A DNA stretch of 8,390 nucleotides, from positions 1-8,390 of the forward strand of contig CAAFWA010000215.1 in the NCBI GenBank assembly GCA_900766635.1, written 5' to 3'. Each line of letters begins with the position of its first letter. The stretch's first letter is position 1. This document shows positions 1-5,748 of the stretch, piece after piece. Made by a program: the position numbers and the translations under genes. The notes under the pieces are model-generated. The model ran no database searches. It saw only the letters and a program-made list of their open reading frames with translations, and was not told the DNA's origin. Origin of the DNA: an uncultured Acinetobacter sp. GTDB taxonomy: Bacteria; Pseudomonadota; Gammaproteobacteria; Pseudomonadales; Moraxellaceae.

Positions 1-2
1 AA

Positions 3-599
3 TCGATTGATGCAACGCGCATTGTACTCTGGGGCACAGGCTTAAGTGGTGGCTATGTGTTAAATTTAGCCGCAGAATTGCCACAAATTCGTGCAGTTAT
101 GGCGCAAGTTCCCTTTGTGGATGGAGCAGAAACCGCTAAGCAATACCCCTTACATGCACTACCTAAGGCATTAAAATTATCGAGTCAAGATTATATGGGA
201 GGTAAAGTGGGTTTAGCCGCAAAATGCCTCCCTGTTGTTGATGAACATCAATTTAGTGTTTTAAATGGTACAGCACATTACCAAGGTTATCTATCCATTG
301 TACATCCCGATTATTATTGGAGTGGGCATATTCCAGCACGTGCTTTATGGCAAGTGATCCGCTATCGTCCGATTAGCCAAGTGGCCGCTATTCGTTGTCC
401 TGTATTGTTGATTGCCGCAGCAGAAGATGCCTTGATTCCCATTCACAGCACGCGCGAATGTGCCCAACACATCAGCAGTGAGGTGCATTATCATGAGTGG
501 AACATGGGACATTTTGATATTTATCATGCACCTTATTTAAATCAAGCCATACAAACACAAATTGCCTTTTTAGATCAATATATTGGAGTTTCATCATGA
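3..599 (+). CDS. alpha/beta hydrolase, 3' part (5' end outside window)
   Basis: The reading frame is open from the left edge, so this is the C-terminal part of a serine hydrolase of the alpha/beta fold. A complete catalytic triad can be placed. The nucleophile is Ser (codon 45-47) in the elbow G-L-S-G-G (39-53), preceded by a hydrophobic strand IVLWGT. The acid is probably Asp (426-428) in AAAEDALIP, after the strand CPVLLIAA. The histidine (510-512) is in MGHFDIY. A GTG at 57 could be read as a start but lies after the nucleophile, so it cannot be the real one. The substrate cannot be told; the family includes esterases, lipases and dienelactone hydrolase-like enzymes. No signal peptide can be judged because the N terminus is missing. 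The last bases overlap the trxC start (ATGA), which suggests co-transcription and coupled translation. Confidence 0.85.
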   Translation, partial: SIDATRIVLWGTGLSGGYVLNLAAELPQIRAVMAQVPFVDGAETAKQYPLHALPKALKLSSQDYMGGKVGLAAKCLPVVDEHQFSVLNGTAHYQGYLSIVHPDYYWSGHIPARALWQVIRYRPISQVAAIRCPVLLIAAAEDALIPIHSTRECAQHISSEVHYHEWNMGHFDIYHAPYLNQAIQTQIAFLDQYIGVSS

Positions 600-1033
600 T
601 TATTGTTTGCCCAAGCTGTCAGGCGAAAAACCGCGTTCCTGAAGACAAATTAGAAGCCAATCCAAGCTGTGGTCAATGCCAAAGTGCTCTGATTCCACTT
701 GCCCCGATTGATCTGAATGAACAAAATTTTAGTCAATTTATTACAGGTAGTGATTTACCGATTTTAATTGATTTATGGGCAGAGTGGTGTGGCCCATGTA
801 AGATGATGGCACCGCATTTTGCTCAAGTGGCAAAATCGAATCCGAATGTGGTGTTTGCTAAAATTGACACCGAAGCCAATCCACGTTTAAGCAGTGCGTT
901 TAATGTACGTAGTATTCCAACGCTAGTTTTAATGAATAAAACCACAGAAATTGCTAGAATAAGCGGTGCACTACGATCTAGTGAACTACAACAGTGGCTA
1001 GATCAGCATCTTCATGCCAATACTGGGAGCTAA
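596..1033 (+). CDS. trxC: thioredoxin 2 (TrxC), zinc-finger thioredoxin
   Basis: This is a cytoplasmic disulfide reductase that passes electrons from thioredoxin reductase to oxidised proteins. At 145 residues it is close to E. coli Trx2 (139). Two CxxC pairs near the N terminus (Cys5/Cys8 and Cys25/Cys28) form the zinc-binding module that separates Trx2 from Trx1. The thioredoxin fold follows, with the redox motif WCGPC (Cys65/Cys68), Asp59 in the preceding strand (LIDLW), and the cis-proline loop SIPT (Pro108). The start is ATG 596, overlapping the hydrolase stop by 4 bases, with GGAG at 585-588 seven bases upstream. In enterobacteria trxC belongs to the OxyR oxidative-stress response. No such site is visible here, and the promoter must lie upstream of or within the hydrolase gene. 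Confidence 0.95.
   Translation: MIIVCPSCQAKNRVPEDKLEANPSCGQCQSALIPLAPIDLNEQNFSQFITGSDLPILIDLWAEWCGPCKMMAPHFAQVAKSNPNVVFAKIDTEANPRLSSAFNVRSIPTLVLMNKTTEIARISGALRSSELQQWLDQHLHANTGS
1025..1029 (+). promoter_or_regulatory. Shine-Dalgarno that fixes the thioesterase start
   Basis: GGGAG lies five bases before GTG 1035 and inside the last codons of trxC. The in-frame ATG at 1014 has no comparable purine-rich stretch upstream, so this site supports the shorter thioesterase. Confidence 0.65.
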
Positions 1034-1034
1034 T

Positions 1035-1454
1035 GTGTCAGATCTCTTAAAGCCTGAAGGGACTTTATCTCTTCAAACTATTGCAATGCCAGCCGATACC
1101 AACTGGAGTGGTGACGTTTTTGGTGGTTGGATTGTATCGCAAATGGACTTGGCAGGTGCAATTCATGCAGAACGTTTCTCTAAAGGACGTTGTGCGACAA
1201 TTTCAATCAACCAAATGACTTTTTTGGTGCCGGTGAAAGTGGGTGATGTGATTACCTGTTACACCAAAATCTTAAAAGTAGGTAATACCTCTATCCAAAT
1301 GCAAATTGAAGTCTGGGACAGCCATGATAGCTCACGTCCAGCGCGCCGTGTAACTGAGGGTGTATTTACCTTTGTGGCCGTTGATGTTAAAGGTAATAAG
1401 CGTCAAATTCCTGAAGATGTCAAACAAACGTGGCAAGCAAGCCAGAGTGCTTAA
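1035..1454 (+). CDS. yciA: YciA-type acyl-CoA thioesterase (hotdog fold)
   Basis: This is a cytoplasmic thioesterase expected to hydrolyse acyl-CoA to free acid and CoA. From the chosen GTG start it has 139 residues, close to the usual 130 or so for YciA. The family signature is clear: Asn23, then GDVFGGW (26-32) and SQMDLAGA (35-42), with Asp38 as the likely catalytic acid. The hotdog strands follow (TFLVPVKVGDVI, SIQMQIEVW, TFVAVD). An in-frame ATG at 1014 would add seven residues and overlap trxC, but it lacks a ribosome-binding site; GTG 1035 has GGGAG five bases upstream. The gene starts one base after the trxC stop, so the two are probably translated from one message. It ends before the hairpin at 1465-1493. 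The family is well recognised; the acyl-chain preference cannot be read from sequence. Confidence 0.88.
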   Translation: MSDLLKPEGTLSLQTIAMPADTNWSGDVFGGWIVSQMDLAGAIHAERFSKGRCATISINQMTFLVPVKVGDVITCYTKILKVGNTSIQMQIEVWDSHDSSRPARRVTEGVFTFVAVDVKGNKRQIPEDVKQTWQASQSA

Positions 1455-1464
1455 CTAAAGCATT

Positions 1465-1493
1465 AAAAAATCCCGCAGTGTGCGGGATTTTTT
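1465..1493. terminator. bidirectional intrinsic terminator between yciA and yajQ
   Basis: A perfect 13-base-pair inverted repeat (1465-1477 with 1481-1493) surrounds a 3-base loop GTG. The core is TCCCGCA/TGCGGGA, with A6 on the left and T6 on the right. Read on either strand it gives a GC-rich hairpin followed by a U run, so it can end the hydrolase-trxC-yciA message and the convergent yajQ message. Confidence 0.9.
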
Positions 1494-1496
1494 GTT

Positions 1497-1985
1497 TTAG
1501 TCTTTAAAGTTATTAAACTGTAATGGTAGACCAAATTGCTGTTCTTTTAAGAATGCCATCACTTGTTGCAAGGTGTCACGTTTTTTGTCAGTGACACGGA
1601 TTTTATCGCCTTGAATTGATGATTGTGCTTTGATTCCACTTTCTTTGATGGCTTTGTTAATCTTTTTGGCAGTGTCAGAATCTAAGCCATCTTTAAGTTT
1701 AATCACTTGTACATAATGTTTACCTGAAGCCGCAGCTTTTTGTGGGTCTAGCGCTTGTACATCGACTTTACGCTTATAGAAATGGTTTTCTAACATGTTG
1801 TACACTTGCTCACATTGGAAATCACTTTCCGTCGAAATTTTAATTTCTTTCGATTTTTCGTTGAGCTCAATTGAAACGTCTTGACCACGGAAGTCAAAGC
1901 GCGTCGCAATTTCTTTTTGCGTGTTTTGCACCGCGTGATTTACTTCAAATAACTCTAATTCAGATACAATGTCAAAAGAAGGCAT
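1497..1985 (-). CDS. yajQ: YajQ family nucleotide-binding protein (UPF0234)
   Basis: This is a small cytoplasmic protein of 162 residues, almost the same length as E. coli YajQ. The N-terminal MPSFDIVSELELFEVNHAV, the following RFDFRG (about residues 29-34), and ALDPQKAA near residue 80 are hallmarks of the family. It folds as two ferredoxin-like domains. Members bind nucleotides or RNA, and a Xanthomonas homologue is reported as a cyclic-di-GMP effector; the role here is not known. The ATG has AAAGG (minus strand, 1994-1998) eight bases upstream. It appears to be a single-gene unit, facing away from the rhodanese gene and ending at the shared hairpin just beyond its stop. A candidate promoter is described separately. 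Confidence 0.93.
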   Translation of the reverse strand: MPSFDIVSELELFEVNHAVQNTQKEIATRFDFRGQDVSIELNEKSKEIKISTESDFQCEQVYNMLENHFYKRKVDVQALDPQKAAASGKHYVQVIKLKDGLDSDTAKKINKAIKESGIKAQSSIQGDKIRVTDKKRDTLQQVMAFLKEQQFGLPLQFNNFKD

Positions 1986-2020
1986 AGTTTAGACCTTTAC
2001 AAATGGAAAGAATATCTGAG

Positions 2021-2049
2021 ATGCTAGGGATGTTTTCTTCATTTGCCAA
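2021..2049 (-). promoter_or_regulatory. candidate sigma-70 promoter for yajQ
   Basis: Read on the minus strand, TTGGCA (2044-2049; 5 of 6 to consensus) and TAGCAT (2021-2026; 4 of 6) are 17 bases apart. They would start transcription near 2014 and give a leader of about 28 bases before the yajQ ATG. No equally good pair was found for the divergent rhodanese gene. Confidence 0.45.
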
Positions 2050-2063
2050 GTGTTGTTTACATC

Positions 2064-2070
2064 AAAGGAG
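2064..2070 (+). promoter_or_regulatory. strong Shine-Dalgarno that fixes the rhodanese start
   Basis: AAAGGAG lies six bases before ATG 2077. It decides this start over the in-frame GTG at 2050 or the TTG at 2053, which would put the site inside the coding region. Confidence 0.8.
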
Positions 2071-2076
2071 TGCACA

Positions 2077-2388
2077 ATGATCCGTAAACAAGAAATTACA
2101 ACATTTGAGTTCCCAGAAAATGCGGTTATCTGGGATGTTCGTGAACCAAGCTCGTACGCAGAGGGTCACATTCAAGGTGCGATAAATCAGCCTATTGCGA
2201 ATTTATCGGCAGAGAGCCTAGCTCAAGTGGCAGCGGATCAACCGGTTTATATTCTATGTGGTGGTGGCAGTAAAGCTCCGCGTGCAGCAGAATTATTAGA
2301 AGGTTTTGATAGTTCACGCGAGTATGTCGTGCTGATGGGAGGCACTCGTGCCGCTCGTGATGCCGGCTTTACTTTAGAGCAAGGTTAA
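2077..2388 (+). CDS. single-domain rhodanese-like protein
   Basis: This is a cytoplasmic sulfurtransferase-type protein of 103 residues, about the size of GlpE/PspE-class single rhodaneses. It shows the conserved entry strand and loop AVIWDVREPSSYAEGHIQGA (Asp20, Arg22, Glu29, His31). It then has the active-site strand YILCGGGSKA with the likely persulfide-forming Cys61, and the C-terminal MGGTRAARDAG where many rhodaneses have a GG.xxW segment. The active loop is glycine-rich (CGGGSKA), with Lys66 where many thiosulfate sulfurtransferases carry Arg, so the natural donor and acceptor are uncertain. There is no signal peptide. It appears to be a stand-alone unit between yajQ (divergent) and mnmC (convergent), ending at the hairpin that begins at its stop codon. 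Confidence 0.87.
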   Translation: MIRKQEITTFEFPENAVIWDVREPSSYAEGHIQGAINQPIANLSAESLAQVAADQPVYILCGGGSKAPRAAELLEGFDSSREYVVLMGGTRAARDAGFTLEQG

Positions 2389-2415
2389 AAAAAAGCGCCG
2401 TGAGGCGCTTTTTTT
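2388..2415. terminator. bidirectional intrinsic terminator between rhodanese gene and mnmC
   Basis: A perfect 12-base-pair stem (2388-2399 with 2404-2415) has loop GTGA. The core is GCGCC/GGCGC, flanked by A7 and T7. It overlaps the stop codons of both convergent genes (the rhodanese TAA ends at 2388; the mnmC stop is at 2414-2416) and can work on both strands. Confidence 0.9.
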
Positions 2416-4252
2416 ATGGGGCTTTAAAATAAGGTTTTTTCGCTTTGACTTTCTTTTGAAAACGCGTCACTTGCAATTTTTGCCGTAAACGCTCAGGCAC
2501 AGGACAAGCGTGGTTTAAAATTTCGGCCACTAAGATCTCACTGCACAGCGGTGCAAATAAAAAGCCTTTTGAACCTAAACCAGCCAAGCTATAGACTTCT
2601 TGCGTTGGATTAAGTTGTCCGAGCAATGGAAAATAATCCAAACTTTGCGCGCGTACCGATGCACGACCATGCCAATGCTCAACATCAATTAAACCCTCTG
2701 CATAAGTGGGTGCAACGCTTTTGAGCAAATTGAGATTATGCACATGATCTTCGATCAAGACATCGCCATCCTCACGCTGAGGATAAAAAGAGGCACCTAA
2801 AATCAGCTGCTGAGCATCCAACTGCATGCAATAACCGCCATAGCTATAGGCTTGATCCAAAGCTAAAGGGGCTTGGCTGTTGTCAAGCCAACTCACTTGC
2901 CCACGAATAGGTTTGAGGGTTGGATAGTTCTCAATGAGACGAGCACTTTTAAGTGCACTACATACAATAACGTGATCAAACTCGCCTAGGCATTCGGTAT
3001 CGGCATACAGCATCGGGCGAGGGTCAGAGCTGATGTGACTCACTTGAGCTAATTGCAGTTTAATCTGTGGATGAGCCAAAATTTCATCGCGCAAGATATG
3101 CGGTGAAATCGCCGCAGCATGATGCAAAGTTAAGGTGGCTAAGGTACTCAATGGATTCTGTGGCGCTGCACTCAACACACCTTGTGGATACTCTTGAGCA
3201 AGCTTTAATAACTCATCGGGCTGTTTTAAGGCAATTTGATTGACTTCGATCGGACGATAGGCTTTAAAGTTGGCATAATGGCGCAGCGCATGTTGCCATG
3301 CTAAGGTCATTAGATGCTCGTTTGCTTGCTCAATCGGGCAGAGCTTTGGATTAAGTAAAGCCAAAGGATTACCTGAAGCACCATTTAAGGGTGCGGTTTC
3401 TTCAAAAATCGTGACCTGATGACCACGACTTGCAAAAGCCCATGCTGTACTTAAACCTGCAATTCCTGCCCCGACAATACCAATATGGCGTTGTTTAGCT
3501 GTTTTTTTTTCTGCGATTTCAGCGCTTGGCCAAATGCCTTTGAGCATTTCACGTTTATGTCCAAAACCTCGTGGGCGTGAAATTTGAATCCCATGCTGTT
3601 TTAAACCACGTTTGAGTACGCCTGCCACGCTAAACGAAGCAAAGGTTGTACCTACATCGGATAAACGCACAATATTGCTTAAAACTTTATCTTCCCACAT
3701 ATCAGGGTTGCAAGATGGGGCAAAACCATCTAAAAACCATGCATGCACTTGATGGGTTTTGGGTATCAAAGGAAAAACATCATGAGCATCGCCAAGCCAT
3801 AAATCTAAGCTAAAACGCTCGTTGGGGAAGTTTAGACGATGGCAACCTGCAATTGGTAGCGGATACTGTGCAATAAGCTGCTCTGCTAAAGGTGCAAGTT
3901 CAGGCCATGCCTTTAAAGCACGAATTAAATCGGCTTTACTGAGAGGAAATTTTTCTACAGAAATGGCATGTAAATGGCTGTGATTGTCAGGGCGTACCTG
4001 TTGCCACAATTGCCACAGCGCTAAGATATTTAAACCTGTACCAAAACCTGTTTCGCCGACACAAAAATAATCATGTGCTTCTAAGGCACTTAAGCGTTCA
4101 CTTAAATCGTTACCATTTAAAAATACATGACGGGTTTCAAGTAAACCGTTGTCTTTAGAAAAATAGACATCGCCAAATTGTTTGGAGACAGGGACTTCAA
4201 TCCCATCGATCAATTGCCAATCGAGATCGGCTGTTACAATGCTGTGAGACAC
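2414..4252 (-). CDS. mnmC: bifunctional tRNA 5-methylaminomethyl-2-thiouridine biosynthesis protein MnmC
   Basis: MnmC catalyses the last two steps making mnm5(s2)U34 in the wobble position of certain tRNAs. Its FAD domain removes the carboxymethyl group, and its SAM domain methylates the resulting amine. Residues 1-240 are the methyltransferase: SAM motif GETGFGTGLN (66-75), FLDGFAPS (173-180) and NPDMW (182-186). Residues 256-612 are the FAD oxidoreductase: dinucleotide motif GAGIAG (261-266) and the late motif GLGSKGFLFAPL. At 612 residues it is somewhat shorter than E. coli MnmC (668). The start is GTG 4252 (minus); an in-frame stop lies six codons further upstream, and TAAGGA sits about ten bases before it. 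It is the last gene of a four-gene operon, 31 bases after the coiled-coil gene. An A9 run at 3502-3510 falls in the interdomain linker (codons 248-251). Confidence 0.95.
   Translation of the reverse strand: MSHSIVTADLDWQLIDGIEVPVSKQFGDVYFSKDNGLLETRHVFLNGNDLSERLSALEAHDYFCVGETGFGTGLNILALWQLWQQVRPDNHSHLHAISVEKFPLSKADLIRALKAWPELAPLAEQLIAQYPLPIAGCHRLNFPNERFSLDLWLGDAHDVFPLIPKTHQVHAWFLDGFAPSCNPDMWEDKVLSNIVRLSDVGTTFASFSVAGVLKRGLKQHGIQISRPRGFGHKREMLKGIWPSAEIAEKKTAKQRHIGIVGAGIAGLSTAWAFASRGHQVTIFEETAPLNGASGNPLALLNPKLCPIEQANEHLMTLAWQHALRHYANFKAYRPIEVNQIALKQPDELLKLAQEYPQGVLSAAPQNPLSTLATLTLHHAAAISPHILRDEILAHPQIKLQLAQVSHISSDPRPMLYADTECLGEFDHVIVCSALKSARLIENYPTLKPIRGQVSWLDNSQAPLALDQAYSYGGYCMQLDAQQLILGASFYPQREDGDVLIEDHVHNLNLLKSVAPTYAEGLIDVEHWHGRASVRAQSLDYFPLLGQLNPTQEVYSLAGLGSKGFLFAPLCSEILVAEILNHACPVPERLRQKLQVTRFQKKVKAKKPYFKAP
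3502..3510 (-). repeat. A9 homopolymer in the MnmC interdomain linker
   Basis: Nine T on the plus strand are nine A in the mnmC sense strand, covering Glu248-Lys249-Lys250-Thr251. One added A gives Asn-Ser-stop (stop at 3495-3497). One lost A gives a stop after 16 altered codons (3451-3453). Either slip would leave the methyltransferase domain alone. Confidence 0.8.
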
Positions 4253-4283
4253 AAGCCGTGCTTCCTTAAATCAAACCTAAGAG

Positions 4284-4763
4284 TTACCACTGACGACGAC
4301 GTTTGTTGTAAATATAGCCTGCCAAGACAAAGCCTAAAATGACTCCAACCACCATGGTCACTGCCCCATATAAAAACATTTGTGCGCTACGTTCACTTTG
4401 TAGGACTTGTAGCTGCACGCCTAAATTGTCGTTTTTAAGCTGTAATTCTTGGTTTTGGGCTAAGGCTTCTAAATTGGCACGTTCAAGTTGCTGTAAACGT
4501 GTTTGTTGATCTTTAACTAAAGCTTTAATCTCAGCATCTTGTTGTAATTTGCTTTTAGCCGCATCAGCACTGTTTTTGGCAGGGCTTGGGGTTTTGCTTG
4601 CACCTGTAGGCGGTGTCGTGGGGCGAGTTGCTGGTAAGGTGACAGGAGGTGGACTAACGCTCGCCTGAGGGGCAGGATTTCCCTCTAAAGCGGTGGGTGC
4701 TTCGACCGCCCAAACCTGAGAACTCAATAAACCAATTGCAAGCACACCACAGACGACACGCAT
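4284..4763 (-). CDS. membrane-anchored periplasmic coiled-coil protein of unknown function
   Basis: I do not recognise this 159-residue protein as a named family. It begins with a typical signal peptide (MRVVCGVLAIGLLSSQVWA, likely cleaved after Ala19). A Pro/Thr/Ala-rich linker follows at about 28-62. A long Gln/Leu/Asn-rich coiled coil spans about 66-127. One transmembrane helix (129-152) has a GxxxG pair (Gly140/Gly144), and the basic tail KRRRQW should stay in the cytoplasm. After cleavage this would be a type I protein with the coiled coil in the periplasm. The C-terminal arrangement recalls YgiM-like proteins (coiled coil then TM helix), but no SH3 domain precedes it. The ATG is six bases after the yciI stop and its ribosome-binding purines (AAGG) lie at or inside the yciI end, so translation is probably coupled. 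Its position between yciI and mnmC does not reveal its job. Confidence 0.8.
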   Translation of the reverse strand: MRVVCGVLAIGLLSSQVWAVEAPTALEGNPAPQASVSPPPVTLPATRPTTPPTGASKTPSPAKNSADAAKSKLQQDAEIKALVKDQQTRLQQLERANLEALAQNQELQLKNDNLGVQLQVLQSERSAQMFLYGAVTMVVGVILGFVLAGYIYNKRRRQW

Positions 4764-4769
4764 AAGACC

Positions 4770-5072
4770 TTATCCTTTCGGGAATGCTTGATTAAATGGT
4801 TTTACGTCAATGTGAGCATACACCCCTTCACGTAAAAATGGTTCTTCGGCTAACCAAGCATCTAAGGCTTCACGGCTATCAAAGTCAACAATAATGGTAC
4901 TTCCATAAAAGCCTGCTTGCGGATTGCTTGGGTCTTTAGGCATCGCACCTGCCACAATTAAACGACCTTCATCATCTAATTGTTGTAAACGTGCAATATG
5001 TTCAGGACGTGTAGCAAGACGTTTGTCTAGGCTGCCCTCTTGGTCTGTGCAGCTAACAACGAATAATGGCAT
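4770..5072 (-). CDS. yciI: YciI family protein
   Basis: This is a small cytoplasmic protein of 100 residues with the ferredoxin-like alpha/beta fold of the YciI family (E. coli YciI has 98). Family features seen are MPLFVVSCTDQEGSLDKRLATR at the N terminus (the long segment spans residues 1-22), RPEHIARLQQL with His25, Asp33/Asp34 shortly after (the His-Asp pair proposed as an active site in the family), the strand GSTIIVDF, and AWLAEEPFLREGVYAHIDV. The physiological reaction of YciI proteins is not settled; no function is assigned. ATG 5072 has GGAG seven bases upstream. It lies 20 bases after yciB and 6 before the coiled-coil gene, in one operon. Confidence 0.92.
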   Translation of the reverse strand: MPLFVVSCTDQEGSLDKRLATRPEHIARLQQLDDEGRLIVAGAMPKDPSNPQAGFYGSTIIVDFDSREALDAWLAEEPFLREGVYAHIDVKPFNQAFPKG

Positions 5073-5092
5073 GGGGAGTCTCCAAGCAATAA

Positions 5093-5704
5093 TTATGTAG
5101 ACGATTTAAAATATTTACGTAATACAATGAACTGCACAATGATAAAGGAAAACATCACGATCATGTCACCAAATGCCGTGAATTCACCCCAATATTTGCC
5201 ATCTAAAAATAAATAAGCAAAGAAACAGTGCAAAAATGACATCACAGCAAACATCGCCGCCCATGCATAGTTGAGTTTCATCCAACCTTGTGGACTTAAC
5301 TCTAAAACAGGGCCAAACAAACGCTGAATTAAAGGACGACGATCTTTCATAAAGAACGGCGACAATAAGAACGCACCGGCAAAGACTAAATTGAGTAACA
5401 CTGCTTTTAAACGAATGTAAAAATCGTCACTGAGCATCAAGGTCACGCCACCAAAAATCACGGTCATAAACAACACAATCCATTGCTGTTTATCAAGGCG
5501 GAATTTTTGCATCACAAATAAAATGCCATACACCACAAGCATCGACAGCATCAGGCCCGTGGTAGCCGCTAAGATATGGTTGTTATCGGCACCGCCCGGT
5601 GAACCAATGAGTTGGAGGAGGGCATGGGTTTTATCGTTAGGTTCTACGGTTTTATATAAATAAAAGAAAATAATGAGGGGCACAAAGTCTAAAAGTGCTT
5701 TCAT
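5093..5704 (-). CDS. yciB: YciB / intracellular septation protein A family membrane protein
   Basis: This is an inner-membrane protein linked in enterobacteria and Shigella to cell envelope and septation. The start chosen is ATG 5704, giving 203 residues beginning MKALLDFVPLIIFFYLYK, which matches the family N terminus. The longer frame to 5809 would run through the promoter region and into the opposite-strand PHP gene. Hydrophobic segments lie at about 5-17, 44-65, 75-91, 101-119, 146-167 and 175-195. Family motifs are FGGVTLMLSDD, PLIQRLFG and KLNYAWA, with a Trp-Gly-Glu-Phe in place of the usual W-x-x-F near residue 170. Compared with E. coli YciB (179 residues) there is an extra stretch of roughly 24 residues between the first two segments. 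It is the first gene of the operon with yciI, the coiled-coil gene and mnmC. The Shine-Dalgarno is weak. Confidence 0.9.
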   Translation of the reverse strand: MKALLDFVPLIIFFYLYKTVEPNDKTHALLQLIGSPGGADNNHILAATTGLMLSMLVVYGILFVMQKFRLDKQQWIVLFMTVIFGGVTLMLSDDFYIRLKAVLLNLVFAGAFLLSPFFMKDRRPLIQRLFGPVLELSPQGWMKLNYAWAAMFAVMSFLHCFFAYLFLDGKYWGEFTAFGDMIVMFSFIIVQFIVLRKYFKSST

Positions 5705-5741
5705 GTTAGAGTATCTAAATCTGAGCAAATGAATGAAATGT

Positions 5742-5747
5742 AGTATA
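5742..5747 (-). promoter_or_regulatory. candidate -10 element of the yciB operon promoter
   Basis: On the minus strand this reads TATACT (5 of 6 to TATAAT) and would start transcription near 5735, about 30 bases before the yciB ATG. The -35 region is poor: the best is TGTAAA at 5766-5771 with an 18-base spacer. The element ends two bases before the PHP gene start, so the two divergent starts overlap physically. Confidence 0.4.
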
Positions 5748-5748
5748 A

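Noticed and set aside
57..59. GTG 57 as the start of the hydrolase gene
   Set aside because: The same frame is open to the window edge and carries the strand and nucleophile motif GLSGG just upstream, so the protein begins outside the window.
345..527. 60-codon open frame on the minus strand inside the hydrolase gene
   Set aside because: It lies wholly within a gene with a full catalytic triad on the other strand, and its product has no recognisable features.
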